Assembly: GCF_017873175.1 (NCBI RefSeq)
Contig: NZ_JAGGJW010000007.1
Location: 248,001 to 312,000, forward strand
From: Neorhizobium petrolearium
GTDB lineage: Bacteria; Pseudomonadota; Alphaproteobacteria; Rhizobiales; Rhizobiaceae
DNA length: 64,000 nt
Reading direction: 5' to 3'
Part shown: piece after piece, positions 20,276 through 28,583 of the stretch
How positions within the stretch are numbered: the stretch's first letter is position 1
Layout of the letters: every line of letters starts with the position of its first letter
Notes under the pieces: model-generated
What the model was told of the DNA's origin: nothing
What the model saw: only the letters and a program-made list of their open reading frames with translations
Databases searched by the model: none
Made by a program: the position numbers and the translations under genes

Positions 20276-21417
20276 ATATCGTCGCGAACTGGAGCTATCC
20301 GACCGCCATTAAGCTGGGACGCGGGCGGATCAAGGAATTGGCGGAGGCCTGCAAGCTGCTGGGCTTGAAGAAACCGCTGCTTGTCACCGACCGGGGACTG
20401 GCGTCAATGGCGATCACCGCCCATGCGCTCGACGTGCTCCACGAAGCCGGCCTAGGGCGGGCGGTTTTCTCTGAGGTCGATCCCAACCCGAACGAGAAGA
20501 ACCTCGAAGCAGGCATCAAGGCATACAAGGATGGCGGTCATGACGGTGTTGTCGCGTTTGGCGGCGGTTCGGGCCTCGACCTCGGTAAACTGATCGCCTT
20601 CATGGCCGGTCAGACGCGGCCGGTCTGGGATTTCGAGGACATCGGCGACTGGTGGACGCGCGCCGACGCTTCGAAGATCGCGCCGATCGTTGCCGTGCCG
20701 ACCACGGCGGGCACGGGGTCCGAAGTCGGGCGGGCAGGGGTGCTCACCAACTCTGCGACGCATGTGAAGAAAATCATCTTCCATCCGAGGATGCTGCCGG
20801 GCGTGGTGATATGCGATCCGGAGTTGACGGTTGGCATGCCCAGGGTGATCACCGCGGGTACCGGCATGGACGCTTTCGCCCATTGCCTGGAAGCCTATTG
20901 CTCGCCCTTTTATCATCCCATGTCGGCTGGAATCGCGCTTGAAGGCATGCGGCTTGTGAAAGAGTTCCTGCCGCGCGCCTACAAGGATGGCTCCGATATC
21001 GAAGCCCGCACCAACATGATGTCCGCGGCGGCCATGGGAGCCGTCGCCTTCCAGAAAGGGCTTGGCGCAATCCACTCGCTCTCGCATCCAATCGGCGCGA
21101 TCTACAACACCCATCACGGCATGACGAACGCTGTCGTCATGCCGCCGGTGTTGCGCTTCAATCGCACGGCGATCGAGGAGAAGATAGCTCGGGCCGCCGC
21201 CTATCTCGGCATTTCCGGCGGCTTTGACGGCTTCTACGACTATGTCCTATCCCTGCGTTCGGATCTCGGCGTGCCGGAAAATCTCACGGCCATGGGTATT
21301 GCGCCCGATCGGGTCGATGAACTCACGGCGATGGCGATCGAAGATCCGAGCTGCGGCGGCAATCCGGTGCCGATGACACTCGAGAATACCAAAGCTCTTT
21401 TCCTCGAGTGCTTTTGA
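20272..21417 (+). CDS. Iron-containing (group III) alcohol dehydrogenase
   Basis: The 381-residue protein shows the nucleotide-binding GGGSGLDLGK motif (about 97-106) and the metal ligands of the Fe-ADH family: Asp and His in GMDAFAHCLEAY, and two His in HSLSHPIGAIYNTHHG. Members reduce or oxidise primary alcohols and lactaldehyde-like compounds using NAD(P). It is the last gene of the operon and overlaps the aldehyde dehydrogenase by four bases. A strong terminator follows at 21450-21476. Confidence 0.9.
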   Translation: MNIVANWSYPTAIKLGRGRIKELAEACKLLGLKKPLLVTDRGLASMAITAHALDVLHEAGLGRAVFSEVDPNPNEKNLEAGIKAYKDGGHDGVVAFGGGSGLDLGKLIAFMAGQTRPVWDFEDIGDWWTRADASKIAPIVAVPTTAGTGSEVGRAGVLTNSATHVKKIIFHPRMLPGVVICDPELTVGMPRVITAGTGMDAFAHCLEAYCSPFYHPMSAGIALEGMRLVKEFLPRAYKDGSDIEARTNMMSAAAMGAVAFQKGLGAIHSLSHPIGAIYNTHHGMTNAVVMPPVLRFNRTAIEEKIARAAAYLGISGGFDGFYDYVLSLRSDLGVPENLTAMGIAPDRVDELTAMAIEDPSCGGNPVPMTLENTKALFLECF

Positions 21418-21449
21418 TCCGGCTGTCCACGGATGGTCGTTAACTGAAC

Positions 21450-21476
21450 CCGGAGGCGTAAAACCTCCGGATTTTC
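21450..21476 (+). terminator. Intrinsic terminator of the dehydrogenase operon
   Basis: Stem CCGGAGG / CCTCCGG (7 bp) with loop CGTAAAA, followed by ATTTTCC, 32 bases after the alcohol dehydrogenase stop. Confidence 0.7.
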
Positions 21477-21529
21477 CACATTTTAGGGCCGAAAGCTAAA
21501 TTTCCTGAGTGATATTAATGATTGCTAAA

Positions 21530-21548
21530 TTTACAATTCGTTAACCAT
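21530..21548 (+). promoter_or_regulatory. CtrA-like box upstream of the ParA gene
   Basis: TTTA-N7-TTAACCAT matches the alphaproteobacterial CtrA consensus TTAA-N7-TTAA with one mismatch in the first half, and contains the TTAACCAT half-site exactly. It lies about 85 bases ahead of the ParA start codon in an AT-rich region. Confidence 0.45.
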
Positions 21549-21632
21549 GTTTCGCAAGGATGGTCCCCAAGACACCATGTTAGCCGGTGTCCTCGTGAGC
21601 GATGCGGCTCAAGACTTCTTCGAGGACCGAAA

Positions 21633-22349
21633 ATGCCTGTAATTTCCTTTGCCAATGCCAAGGGCGGTGCCGGAAAGACGACTGCGGCGTTGCTGCTTGC
21701 CACCGAACTTGCCCATCAGGGGTTTCGCGTCACGGTTATCGATGGCGATCCGCAACGATGGATCAGCCAGTGGTTCGAGACTTCCGGCCATGTTCGCAAC
21801 ATCGAGGTTATATCCGAGGTCACCATCGCCTCTCTGCAGTGTCATCTGCGCGAGATGGGACCGCGGACCGACTATTTCATCATCGACCTTGCCGGCGCCC
21901 GTGACGCGCTGGTCACCACCGCGATCGGCCTTTCGGATCACGTGATGATCCCGGTCCAGGGCTCGGCCATGGATGCCAAGGGTGCGGCACAGATCCTCGA
22001 TCTCCTGTCCTTCCTGAAGGACAAGGCCAATCTCGACATCGCCCATTCGGTCGTGCTCACCCGTGTGACCTCCATGGTCACCACCAAGGCGTTGCTGATG
22101 ATCAAGGGCTTGCTGGCGGCCCGCGGCGTTCACGTTCTCGACACGCCGATCGGTGAGCGCATCGCGTTCAAGGAACTTTTCGAGATCGGCGGCACGCTCC
22201 ATACGCTCGACCCTGCGAAGGTCAGCAATGTCGACAAGGCCAGAGAAAATGCAGCCGCCTTTGCGCAGGAAGTCTTGCGTCTGATGCCGATCAAGATCAC
22301 CCGCTCGGCAGTCTCCCGCCTCTTCGGGCTCGGTCGCAACGCCGCTTGA
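21633..22349 (+). CDS. Orphan ParA/MinD-family P-loop ATPase
   Basis: The 238-residue protein starts with a deviant Walker A box, ANAKGGAGKTTAALLLATEL (residues about 7-26), has Walker A' VIDGDPQRW and Walker B DYFIIDLAGARDAL, and so belongs to the ParA superfamily of positioning ATPases. No parB gene or parS-like array is next to it, so it is not a standard partition locus. VirC1-like and other orphan ParAs position DNA, chemoreceptors or other cargo. The open frame continues 37 codons upstream, but the ATG at 21633 has GAGGA six bases ahead and begins the conserved fold. Regulation by a cell-cycle factor is suggested by the upstream CtrA-like box. Confidence 0.88.
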   Translation: MPVISFANAKGGAGKTTAALLLATELAHQGFRVTVIDGDPQRWISQWFETSGHVRNIEVISEVTIASLQCHLREMGPRTDYFIIDLAGARDALVTTAIGLSDHVMIPVQGSAMDAKGAAQILDLLSFLKDKANLDIAHSVVLTRVTSMVTTKALLMIKGLLAARGVHVLDTPIGERIAFKELFEIGGTLHTLDPAKVSNVDKARENAAAFAQEVLRLMPIKITRSAVSRLFGLGRNAA

Positions 22350-22375
22350 ATGGTGAAAGCGTATCTGGATTGAAG

Positions 22376-22397
22376 CAAGGCGCCGGAGAGCGCCTTG
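22376..22397. terminator. Bidirectional hairpin between convergent parA-like and L,D-transpeptidase genes
   Basis: Perfect 8-bp stem CAAGGCGC / GCGCCTTG with a 6-base loop in the 59-bp gap between two convergent stops. Confidence 0.55.
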
Positions 22398-22408
22398 TTC
22401 GTATCTGC

Positions 22409-23800
22409 TTATTCGACAAACTCGACCACAGTGCCCGGTTTTACCATCTTGGCGAGTTCCGTCGCATCCCAGTTGGTCAGGCGCACGCAGCCGTGGCTGT
22501 TGGTCTTGCCGATCTTGGAGGGTTCCGGCGTGCCGTGAATGCCGTAGGTGGGCTTGGAGAGTGCAATCCAGACCTTGCCGACCGGGCCGTTCGGACCAGG
22601 TGGAATCTGCAGGATCTGGTCATTGTTGCCCTGCTTGAAGTTGATCTTGGGATTGTAGGTATAGCCCGGATCCAACGCGATACGCTGGACCGTGTGCGTG
22701 CCGGTCGGGGAGGGCGTATCGGTCGAGCCGATCGTGGCCGGATAGGCGGCAATGAGCTGGTTGTCGGCGCCGTAGGCGAAGACCTGTTTCCTGCCTTTGT
22801 CGGCGACGATGCGGGTTACCTGGCCGGCCTTCGGCTGGCCCGGATTGACGACCTTGATGATTGTGCCCGGAATTGTGAAGTCCACACCCGGATTCAATGC
22901 TTTCAAGTAGTTTTCGTCCATGTGGAACTGTTCGGCGAGCTTTTCGGTCACCGAGGTATAAGACATGGCGGGCAGTTGGGCCTTGTGGGCATAGTCTTCC
23001 GGGATTGCCGCAACATAGGGACCGGCCGCATCGGCGGCGGTAATCGTATAGTCGATGATAGGTAGACCGCCCGAATAGGTCAGGCGCTGCATGATGTCCT
23101 CGGAATTGTTCGGATCGAGCGTCTCGCCGGTCATTTCCTGCCAGGCGGCGATCGCCTTGTTGACATTCTCTCCGAGATGGCCGTCGATGACGCCGGGCGA
23201 AATGCCTTCCCGATCCAGGAAAACCTGAAGAGCAGCAACCTCTGCCTGCGGCTTTTTCGTCACTGCAATGATCGGCTTTTGCGGATGCAGGCTTTCTATG
23301 GCCTGCTGGTCCGGCTCGATCGACGCCTCCTGGGGATAGGTGTCGTCTGCGCCAGGCATCGGTTGCTCGTCCAGAGGCATGCGAGTAACAGAACCTGAGC
23401 CCGGTATTGCGCCGGTGACGCCGCCCGGCTCACCCGGACGGTAGTCGCGATAATCCTGATAACCATAACCGTCCCGGTAGCCGCCGAGATCGCGGAAGCG
23501 ACGATAGCCACCGGGTGCTGGCGGATATTCTTCGGCGCGGGCGGGCCGATATGTCTCCTGACGGATCTCGGTCGCCAGAACATTGCCGTAGCGGTCGATG
23601 AAGACGCGACGGCCCATGCCATCGCGGCTGATGACGATGTCGCCGCGATCGGGCACGTAGTCGAGGATCGCACCATCAGGGGCGACCAGAATCGTATCGG
23701 CCGGATACCGATCGTACCGGCTTTGTGCCTCGGCCGAAGGCCCCCCCTGGATCACGGTCAAAACGACGAGGCTGGCGCTTGCGAAAAATAACCGCTTCAC
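22409..23800 (-). CDS. L,D-transpeptidase (YkuD domain) with peptidoglycan-binding-like region
   Basis: The 463-residue protein is exported (signal peptide ending near AEAQS, residue 26). Its YkuD catalytic domain covers about residues 310-460, with the nucleophile motif SHGCVRLTNWDATEL and the upstream His in YGIHGTPEP. It forms 3-3 cross-links or attaches proteins to peptidoglycan in the periplasm. Between the signal and catalytic domains lies a Tyr/Gly/Arg/Asp-rich low-complexity stretch (about 95-130: repeated GGYR and DYRDYR patterns), then a short putative peptidoglycan-binding region (about 185-240) and a LysM-like segment (about 270-300). Start ATG at 23800. Confidence 0.9.
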   Translation of the reverse strand: MKRLFFASASLVVLTVIQGGPSAEAQSRYDRYPADTILVAPDGAILDYVPDRGDIVISRDGMGRRVFIDRYGNVLATEIRQETYRPARAEEYPPAPGGYRRFRDLGGYRDGYGYQDYRDYRPGEPGGVTGAIPGSGSVTRMPLDEQPMPGADDTYPQEASIEPDQQAIESLHPQKPIIAVTKKPQAEVAALQVFLDREGISPGVIDGHLGENVNKAIAAWQEMTGETLDPNNSEDIMQRLTYSGGLPIIDYTITAADAAGPYVAAIPEDYAHKAQLPAMSYTSVTEKLAEQFHMDENYLKALNPGVDFTIPGTIIKVVNPGQPKAGQVTRIVADKGRKQVFAYGADNQLIAAYPATIGSTDTPSPTGTHTVQRIALDPGYTYNPKINFKQGNNDQILQIPPGPNGPVGKVWIALSKPTYGIHGTPEPSKIGKTNSHGCVRLTNWDATELAKMVKPGTVVEFVE

Positions 23801-23992
23801 GATGTCACCGAGTTCCTGTTTGCTCTCTACACGTAATCGGGATATCGGCCGTTCGTTCCCGCTCCATACCCTATCGCCACAGACAAGGTAATTTTGACGG
23901 TAGTGTGAAAAAAGTGAATTCGTGATGAACGTGGCGTTAAATTCTCATCGCGATCGGCTAGAGGCCTTAACGAATCCGTGAAGGGGATGATT

Positions 23993-24832
23993 ATGAAGGC
24001 GTTTTTTGCGACCAATGGCCCGAAGCTTTTCCTCGATGAAACCTCCATGCTCGATATCGGCGGCTGTTTCATCGGCGGAACCGACCTTTCGCCCGGACGA
24101 GCGATTCCCGATGACGGCGACCCACGAATCGATCACTCGCTCGAAGGTTTTCTCTTCACCTGTGGACCGGATCACATTCGTCACCCGGAGCCGATCGAAG
24201 GGAGGGATAACGGCAAAAAGTATCCGTTGCATGGTTCCTTCTCATCGCACGCTGCCGAAATCCTCTTCTGGGATACGCAAGGGGAGGATGCCGAGTGCCA
24301 TGCGCGGGTTGCGGTGAAGATGGCGACGGGGGAACCGGCCCTCCTGGAGCGCCATTGGCGGATCGACGGGCAGACAGGCGAGGTGAGGCTCTCGGACAGG
24401 GTGACCAATACCGGCAGAAGACCGTTTGCACCGGTGCATATGTACCACATGAATATCGGTGCCTGGCTGTTTGACGAGCATGTGCGGCTTACCGGGAGGA
24501 TGCTGGAGGGAGGCGGCTTTCCCTGGACGTTCGGCAACGATCCCGGTGGCGTCTTCTGTGTGCCGGCACTACAGCAAGGCGAGCAATGGGCGGAAATCGC
24601 ACTCGGTCCGATTGCCGCCATCGACGGGTTGACGCTGAAGGTGAAATTCCGGACCGACACGCTGCCGTATCTGCAGATCTGGCGGAACCAGAAATTGCCC
24701 GCGCATGTTCTTGGAATAGAGCCGGTTTCGCATCGGCTGGCAAGCCGCCACGAACTCGCCGAAAAGGGGGAGCTGGAGATGCTGAAGCCGGGTGAAAGCA
24801 TCGAATACGGGTTGCGGTTCAGCTTCGGTTGA
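23993..24832 (+). CDS. DUF4432-like aldose 1-epimerase-related protein
   Basis: The 279-residue protein resembles the DUF4432 branch of galactose-mutarotase-like beta-sandwich proteins. It has an early HG-containing motif (YPLHGSFSSHAAE), the central VHMYHMNIGAWLFDE and a C-terminal LGIEPVSHRL-type motif. A role in sugar anomer handling is possible but unproven. I use the ATG at 23993, which stands six bases from AAGGGG; ATG 23987 and GTG 23978 are in frame just upstream. The gene is preceded by an AT-rich region and is not clearly in an operon. Confidence 0.7.
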   Translation: MKAFFATNGPKLFLDETSMLDIGGCFIGGTDLSPGRAIPDDGDPRIDHSLEGFLFTCGPDHIRHPEPIEGRDNGKKYPLHGSFSSHAAEILFWDTQGEDAECHARVAVKMATGEPALLERHWRIDGQTGEVRLSDRVTNTGRRPFAPVHMYHMNIGAWLFDEHVRLTGRMLEGGGFPWTFGNDPGGVFCVPALQQGEQWAEIALGPIAAIDGLTLKVKFRTDTLPYLQIWRNQKLPAHVLGIEPVSHRLASRHELAEKGELEMLKPGESIEYGLRFSFG

Positions 24833-24908
24833 CAGGTGTTTCATCTGCGATTGACGCCCCCGCGGCACCGTCGTAATGCTTGCGCCGCGATAAAACGGAG
24901 ATTGCGCC

Positions 24909-25247
24909 ATGGATATCCGACAGATCAACGACGAGTATTCCGTCACGGGTCAGATCACCGTCGAAGACCTCGACCGGATCAAGGCGATGGGCTTCAAGTC
25001 GATCGTCTGCAACCGCCCCGACGACGAGGAGCCGGGCCAGCCGAAATTCGCCGACATTGCCGCACGCGCCAAGGAACTCGGTATCGATATCCGCCACATC
25101 CCGGTCGGTCGTATGGGCGTTGATGCGGAAGGCGTGAAGGCCATGGTCGACGCGCTCGATGAATTCCCGCGCCCGATGCTCGGCTTCTGCCGCTCCGGCG
25201 CGCGGTCGACGGCGATCTACGAGAAGAGCCAGCATATCCGCGGCTGA
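24909..25247 (+). CDS. DUF442/TIGR01244-family phosphatase-like sulfur transferase
   Basis: The 112-residue protein has the small dual-specificity-phosphatase/rhodanese-like fold typical of the family. It contains VCNRPDDEEPGQP (about residues 34-46) and the Cys-loop GFCRSGARSTAIY (about 91-103), in which Cys and Arg form a phosphatase/persulfide-carrying loop. Related domains occur fused to beta-lactamase-like hydrolases in sulfide detoxification (Blh) and as stand-alone proteins. GGAG lies nine bases before the ATG. It precedes a RidA gene by 64 bases, so the two may be cotranscribed. Confidence 0.85.
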   Translation: MDIRQINDEYSVTGQITVEDLDRIKAMGFKSIVCNRPDDEEPGQPKFADIAARAKELGIDIRHIPVGRMGVDAEGVKAMVDALDEFPRPMLGFCRSGARSTAIYEKSQHIRG

Positions 25248-25311
25248 AATTCCGAACGTCTCGCCTTCCTGCGAGACTTCCTCCCGCAGCTCAAAATCCA
25301 GGAGCATTTTC

Positions 25312-25653
25312 ATGAGCATCAAGCGCATCGAGCCCGGCGCCCGCATGAGCGGCGTCGTCATCCATGGCAACACAGCCTATCTGGCCGGCCAGGTGGGTGA
25401 GGGCGAAAGCGTCACCGATCAGTGCAAGTCGGCGCTCGCTGAAGTGGACCGCCTGCTCGCAGCAGCCGGCTCCGACAAGTCGAAAATCCTGCAGACGATT
25501 ATCTATCTCTCCGACATCGCCTATTTCGGCGAGATGAACGCTGTCTGGGAAGCCTGGATCGACCCGGCAAACCCGCCGGCCCGCGCCACCAGCGAAGCCA
25601 AACTCGCTGCGCCGAAATACAAGGTCGAGTTTATCGTCACGGCTGCGATCTAA
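25312..25653 (+). CDS. RidA-family enamine/imine deaminase
   Basis: The 113-residue protein shows the RidA (YjgF) fold and motifs: GNTAYLAGQVGEGESV, a central QTIIYLSDIAYFGEMNAVW and the active-site region NPPARATSEAKLAAPKYKVEF, with the Arg and Glu that bind carboxylated imines. RidA proteins hydrolyse reactive enamines such as 2-aminoacrylate. AGGAG stands seven bases before the ATG at 25312. A strong terminator follows at 25672. Confidence 0.9.
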   Translation: MSIKRIEPGARMSGVVIHGNTAYLAGQVGEGESVTDQCKSALAEVDRLLAAAGSDKSKILQTIIYLSDIAYFGEMNAVWEAWIDPANPPARATSEAKLAAPKYKVEFIVTAAI

Positions 25654-25671
25654 CCCAACGTCAATTGCATG

Positions 25672-25709
25672 AAAAAGCCGGCCATCATTTTGATGGGCCG
25701 GCTTTTTTC
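25672..25709. terminator. Bidirectional terminator between ridA and the ThDP-enzyme gene
   Basis: A long hairpin (AAAAAGCCGGCC ... GGGCCGGCTTTTTT) with A-tract on one side and T-tract on the other, placed between two convergent stop codons. Confidence 0.85.
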
Positions 25710-25721
25710 TTTATCGAGAGT

Positions 25722-27383
25722 TTAAGTCTTTTCCCTTATCTGCGTGAGCGTTCGTGCAGGCGTGATCGCTTCCGGATCGAGCTTCACCTCGATGATCGCC
25801 GGCTTGCCGCTGGCGCGGGCGCGCAAATAGGCCGGCCCGAAATCTTCTGTCCTTTCGACCAGCTCGCCATATCCGCCGAAAGCTTTGGCATAGGCGACGA
25901 AATCCGGATTGACGAGGTCGGTGGCGCTGACGCGCCCCGGATATTCCCGCTCCTGGTGCATGCGGATTGTGCCGTAGATGCCGTTGTTGACGAGCACCGT
26001 GATGATGGGCAAGCCGTAACGCACGGCGGTTATGAATTCCTGCCCGTGCATCATGAAGCAACCGTCGCCGGCAAAGCAGACGACTTCGCGCTGGGGAAAC
26101 AGCTGTTTTGCCGCGACGGCAGCCGGCAGGCCATAGCCCATCGAACCGGAGGTCGGGGCGGACTGGGTGTTATATTTGCGGAAGCGGTGGAACCGGTGCA
26201 GCCAGGTCGCATAGTTGCCGGCGCCGTTGGTGAAGATCGCGTCATCCGGCAAGTTCTCTTCAAGCCATTGCATGATCGGTCCCATCTTCACCGGTCCCGG
26301 TCCTGTTTCCGGCGGCGTCGACCATTTGAGATAGGATTCGTGCATGGACGCGGTGTGATCCGCCCATGCGGGCGAGGCGGGGGCTTCAAGCTCTTGCAGG
26401 GCGGCGACAAATTCCGCAGGTGCGGCGCAAATCGCCAGATCCGGGCGGTAAATGCGGCCGAGTTCTTCCGGATCGGGAAAGATGTGGACCAGCTTCTGCT
26501 TCGGATAGGGAATGTCGATCAGCGTATAGCTGGAGGAGGGCATTTCCGACATGCGGCTGCCGAGCAGGACAAGAAGATCGGCATCCTTGATTTCCCTGGC
26601 GAGTGCCGGGTTGATGCCGATGCCGGCATCACCTGCGTAGCAGGGATGAAGATGGTCGAAAAGCATCTGGCGCCGGAACGAACAGGAGACCGGCACCTTG
26701 AAGCGGGTGGCGAAGTGGGCGAAAGCGGCATGCGCCTCTTCGCTCCAGCGCGTGCCGCCGAGGATGAACAGCGGCCGCTTCGCTTCTTTCAGCGCCGTTT
26801 CGAATGCCGCGATCTGGCTTTTGCCCGGATGGCTTTCGACCGGCATGTAGGCGCGGGCTTGTGGGGCCTCGATCTCCTCGACCAGCATGTCTTCCGGCAG
26901 GGTCAGCACGACCGGGCCGGGGCGGCCGGAGGTTGCGACCGCGAAGGCGCGGGTCACAAATTCCGGAATGCGCCGGGCATCGTCGATCTCACCTACCCAT
27001 TTGGCGAATTCCGTGAAGGCGCGGCGGTATTCGACCTCCTGAAAGGCCTCACGCTCCCGCATGTCACGGGCAACCTGGCCGATGAAGAGGATCATCGGGA
27101 TCGAATCCTGCCTTGCGATGTGAAGGCCGGCCGAAGCGTTGGTGGCGCCTGGGCCGCGGGTCACCATGCAGATGCCCGGCTCGCCCGTCAGCCGGCCCCA
27201 GTTGTCGGCCATCATCGCCGCGCCGCCTTCCTGGCGGCAGACGATGACGTCGATGCCGCTTTCATAAAGCGCGTCGAGCACGGCGAGATAGCTCTCCCCG
27301 GGAACGCAGGAGATGCGCTTTACTCCGTTCGCCTTGAGGGCTTCGACGATGAGCTGGCCCCCGGTTTTCGTGGCGGTCTTCAT
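25722..27383 (-). CDS. Thiamine-diphosphate-dependent enzyme, acetolactate-synthase-like
   Basis: The 553-residue protein has the three-domain ThDP layout. It starts GGQLIVEALKANGVKRISCVPG with the catalytic Glu in IVCRQEGGAAMMADNW, the middle domain carries FILGGTRWSEEAH, and the C-terminal pyrophosphate/Mg motif is AGDGCFMMHGQEF ending in LVNNGIYG. The reaction could be synthase, lyase or decarboxylase. It overlaps the CoA-transferase gene by four bases and is the last of three genes with an EamA transporter. An oxalyl-CoA decarboxylase or 2-hydroxyacyl-CoA lyase-like role would fit that pairing, but sequence reading does not distinguish these from the many uncharacterised acetolactate-synthase-like proteins. 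Confidence 0.85.
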   Translation of the reverse strand: MKTATKTGGQLIVEALKANGVKRISCVPGESYLAVLDALYESGIDVIVCRQEGGAAMMADNWGRLTGEPGICMVTRGPGATNASAGLHIARQDSIPMILFIGQVARDMREREAFQEVEYRRAFTEFAKWVGEIDDARRIPEFVTRAFAVATSGRPGPVVLTLPEDMLVEEIEAPQARAYMPVESHPGKSQIAAFETALKEAKRPLFILGGTRWSEEAHAAFAHFATRFKVPVSCSFRRQMLFDHLHPCYAGDAGIGINPALAREIKDADLLVLLGSRMSEMPSSSYTLIDIPYPKQKLVHIFPDPEELGRIYRPDLAICAAPAEFVAALQELEAPASPAWADHTASMHESYLKWSTPPETGPGPVKMGPIMQWLEENLPDDAIFTNGAGNYATWLHRFHRFRKYNTQSAPTSGSMGYGLPAAVAAKQLFPQREVVCFAGDGCFMMHGQEFITAVRYGLPIITVLVNNGIYGTIRMHQEREYPGRVSATDLVNPDFVAYAKAFGGYGELVERTEDFGPAYLRARASGKPAIIEVKLDPEAITPARTLTQIREKT

Positions 27384-28582
27384 TTCTGTTCCCCCCTCTT
27401 TTCCATGTCTTCCAGTTCGGCCAGCACGTCTGCGGTATGTTCGCCGAGCGCCGGGCTCGGCCGATGGTAGGCAAGTGGTGTCTCGGACAGCACGATCGGG
27501 TTGCGTACGCCGGCAATTACGGTACCGTCAGCCGCTTCGAGATCGATCCGAAGCCCGCGCGCCTTCACCTGCGGGTCGTCGAACATTTCCGCGATCGAGT
27601 TGATCGGGCCTGCCGGTACGGCATTCTCGCCACAGGCGGCAAGCAGGTACGCCTTCTTCCATTTCGCGGTCTCGGCAACGATCAGTCGTCTCACCTCGCC
27701 GCGATTGGCGACACGGGCCTTGTTGGTCGCAAAACGCTCGTCCTCGGCGACCTGTTCGATCCCCAGAAGGCGGCAGAAGCGGCGGAATTGGCCGTCATTG
27801 CCGACCGCAAGGATCAGGTGGCCATCTTCCGTCGGCACGACTTCGTAAGGCGAGATGTTCGGATGCGCATTGCCAAGCCGTACCGGTGCCTTGCCGGAGA
27901 TGAGGTAGTTCATGTTTTGGTTGGCGAGCACACCCGCCTGGACGTCGAGCAGCGCCATGTCGATATGCTGACCTTCGCCGGTCCTGATGGCATGAATCAG
28001 CGCTGCCTGGATTGCCGTTACGGCATAGACGCCGGTGAAGATGTCGGCGATGGCGACGCCCGCCTTCATCGGTTCGCCGTCCGGCTCTCCGGTGATCGAC
28101 ATGAAGCCGGACATGCCCTGGACGATATAGTCGTAACCGGCGAGACTGGCATAGGGGCCGTTCTGGCCAAAGCCGGTGATGGAGCAGTAGATCAGTTTCG
28201 GGTTTATCTTCCTGAGGCTCTCGTAGTCGAGGCCGTATTTCGTCAGCCCGCCGAGCTTGAAATTCTCGATCAGCACGTCCGCCGTGGCAACAAGCCGGCG
28301 AACGATCTCCTGGCCTTCCTCCGTCTTGAAATCGACGGTGATGGATCGCTTGCCGCGGTTGGTCGCGTGATAATAGGCTGCCGAAAGATTTTCGCCGTTC
28401 TTCCCTTCGACGAAAGGCGGACCCCAGGCGCGTGTATCGTCGCCGCCGTCCGGATTTTCCACCTTGATCACGTCGGCGCCCATATCGGCCAGCACCTGTC
28501 CGGCCCAGGGACCGGCGAGAATGCGGGCAAGTTCGATAACGCGGATGCCCGAAAGTGGCGGTTTCTTGTTCGTCTGGTTCAT
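27380..28582 (-). CDS. CaiB/BaiF-family CoA transferase (class III)
   Basis: The 400-residue protein is a typical formyl-CoA:oxalate/carnitine CoA transferase. It has the N-terminal RVIELARILAGPWAGQVLAD, the region HATNRGKRSITVDFKTEEG, and the catalytic Asp in IDMALLDVQAGVLANQNMNY. It moves CoA between carboxylic acids, activating the substrate of the next enzyme. It starts one base after the EamA stop and overlaps the ThDP enzyme start by four bases, so the three proteins are translationally coupled. Confidence 0.9.
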   Translation of the reverse strand: MNQTNKKPPLSGIRVIELARILAGPWAGQVLADMGADVIKVENPDGGDDTRAWGPPFVEGKNGENLSAAYYHATNRGKRSITVDFKTEEGQEIVRRLVATADVLIENFKLGGLTKYGLDYESLRKINPKLIYCSITGFGQNGPYASLAGYDYIVQGMSGFMSITGEPDGEPMKAGVAIADIFTGVYAVTAIQAALIHAIRTGEGQHIDMALLDVQAGVLANQNMNYLISGKAPVRLGNAHPNISPYEVVPTEDGHLILAVGNDGQFRRFCRLLGIEQVAEDERFATNKARVANRGEVRRLIVAETAKWKKAYLLAACGENAVPAGPINSIAEMFDDPQVKARGLRIDLEAADGTVIAGVRNPIVLSETPLAYHRPSPALGEHTADVLAELEDMEKRGEQK

Positions 28583-28583
28583 A

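Noticed and set aside
25665..27470. 601-codon frame antisense to the ThDP enzyme
   Set aside because: The sense strand has all ThDP motifs. The opposite frame starts in the terminator and shows no family features.
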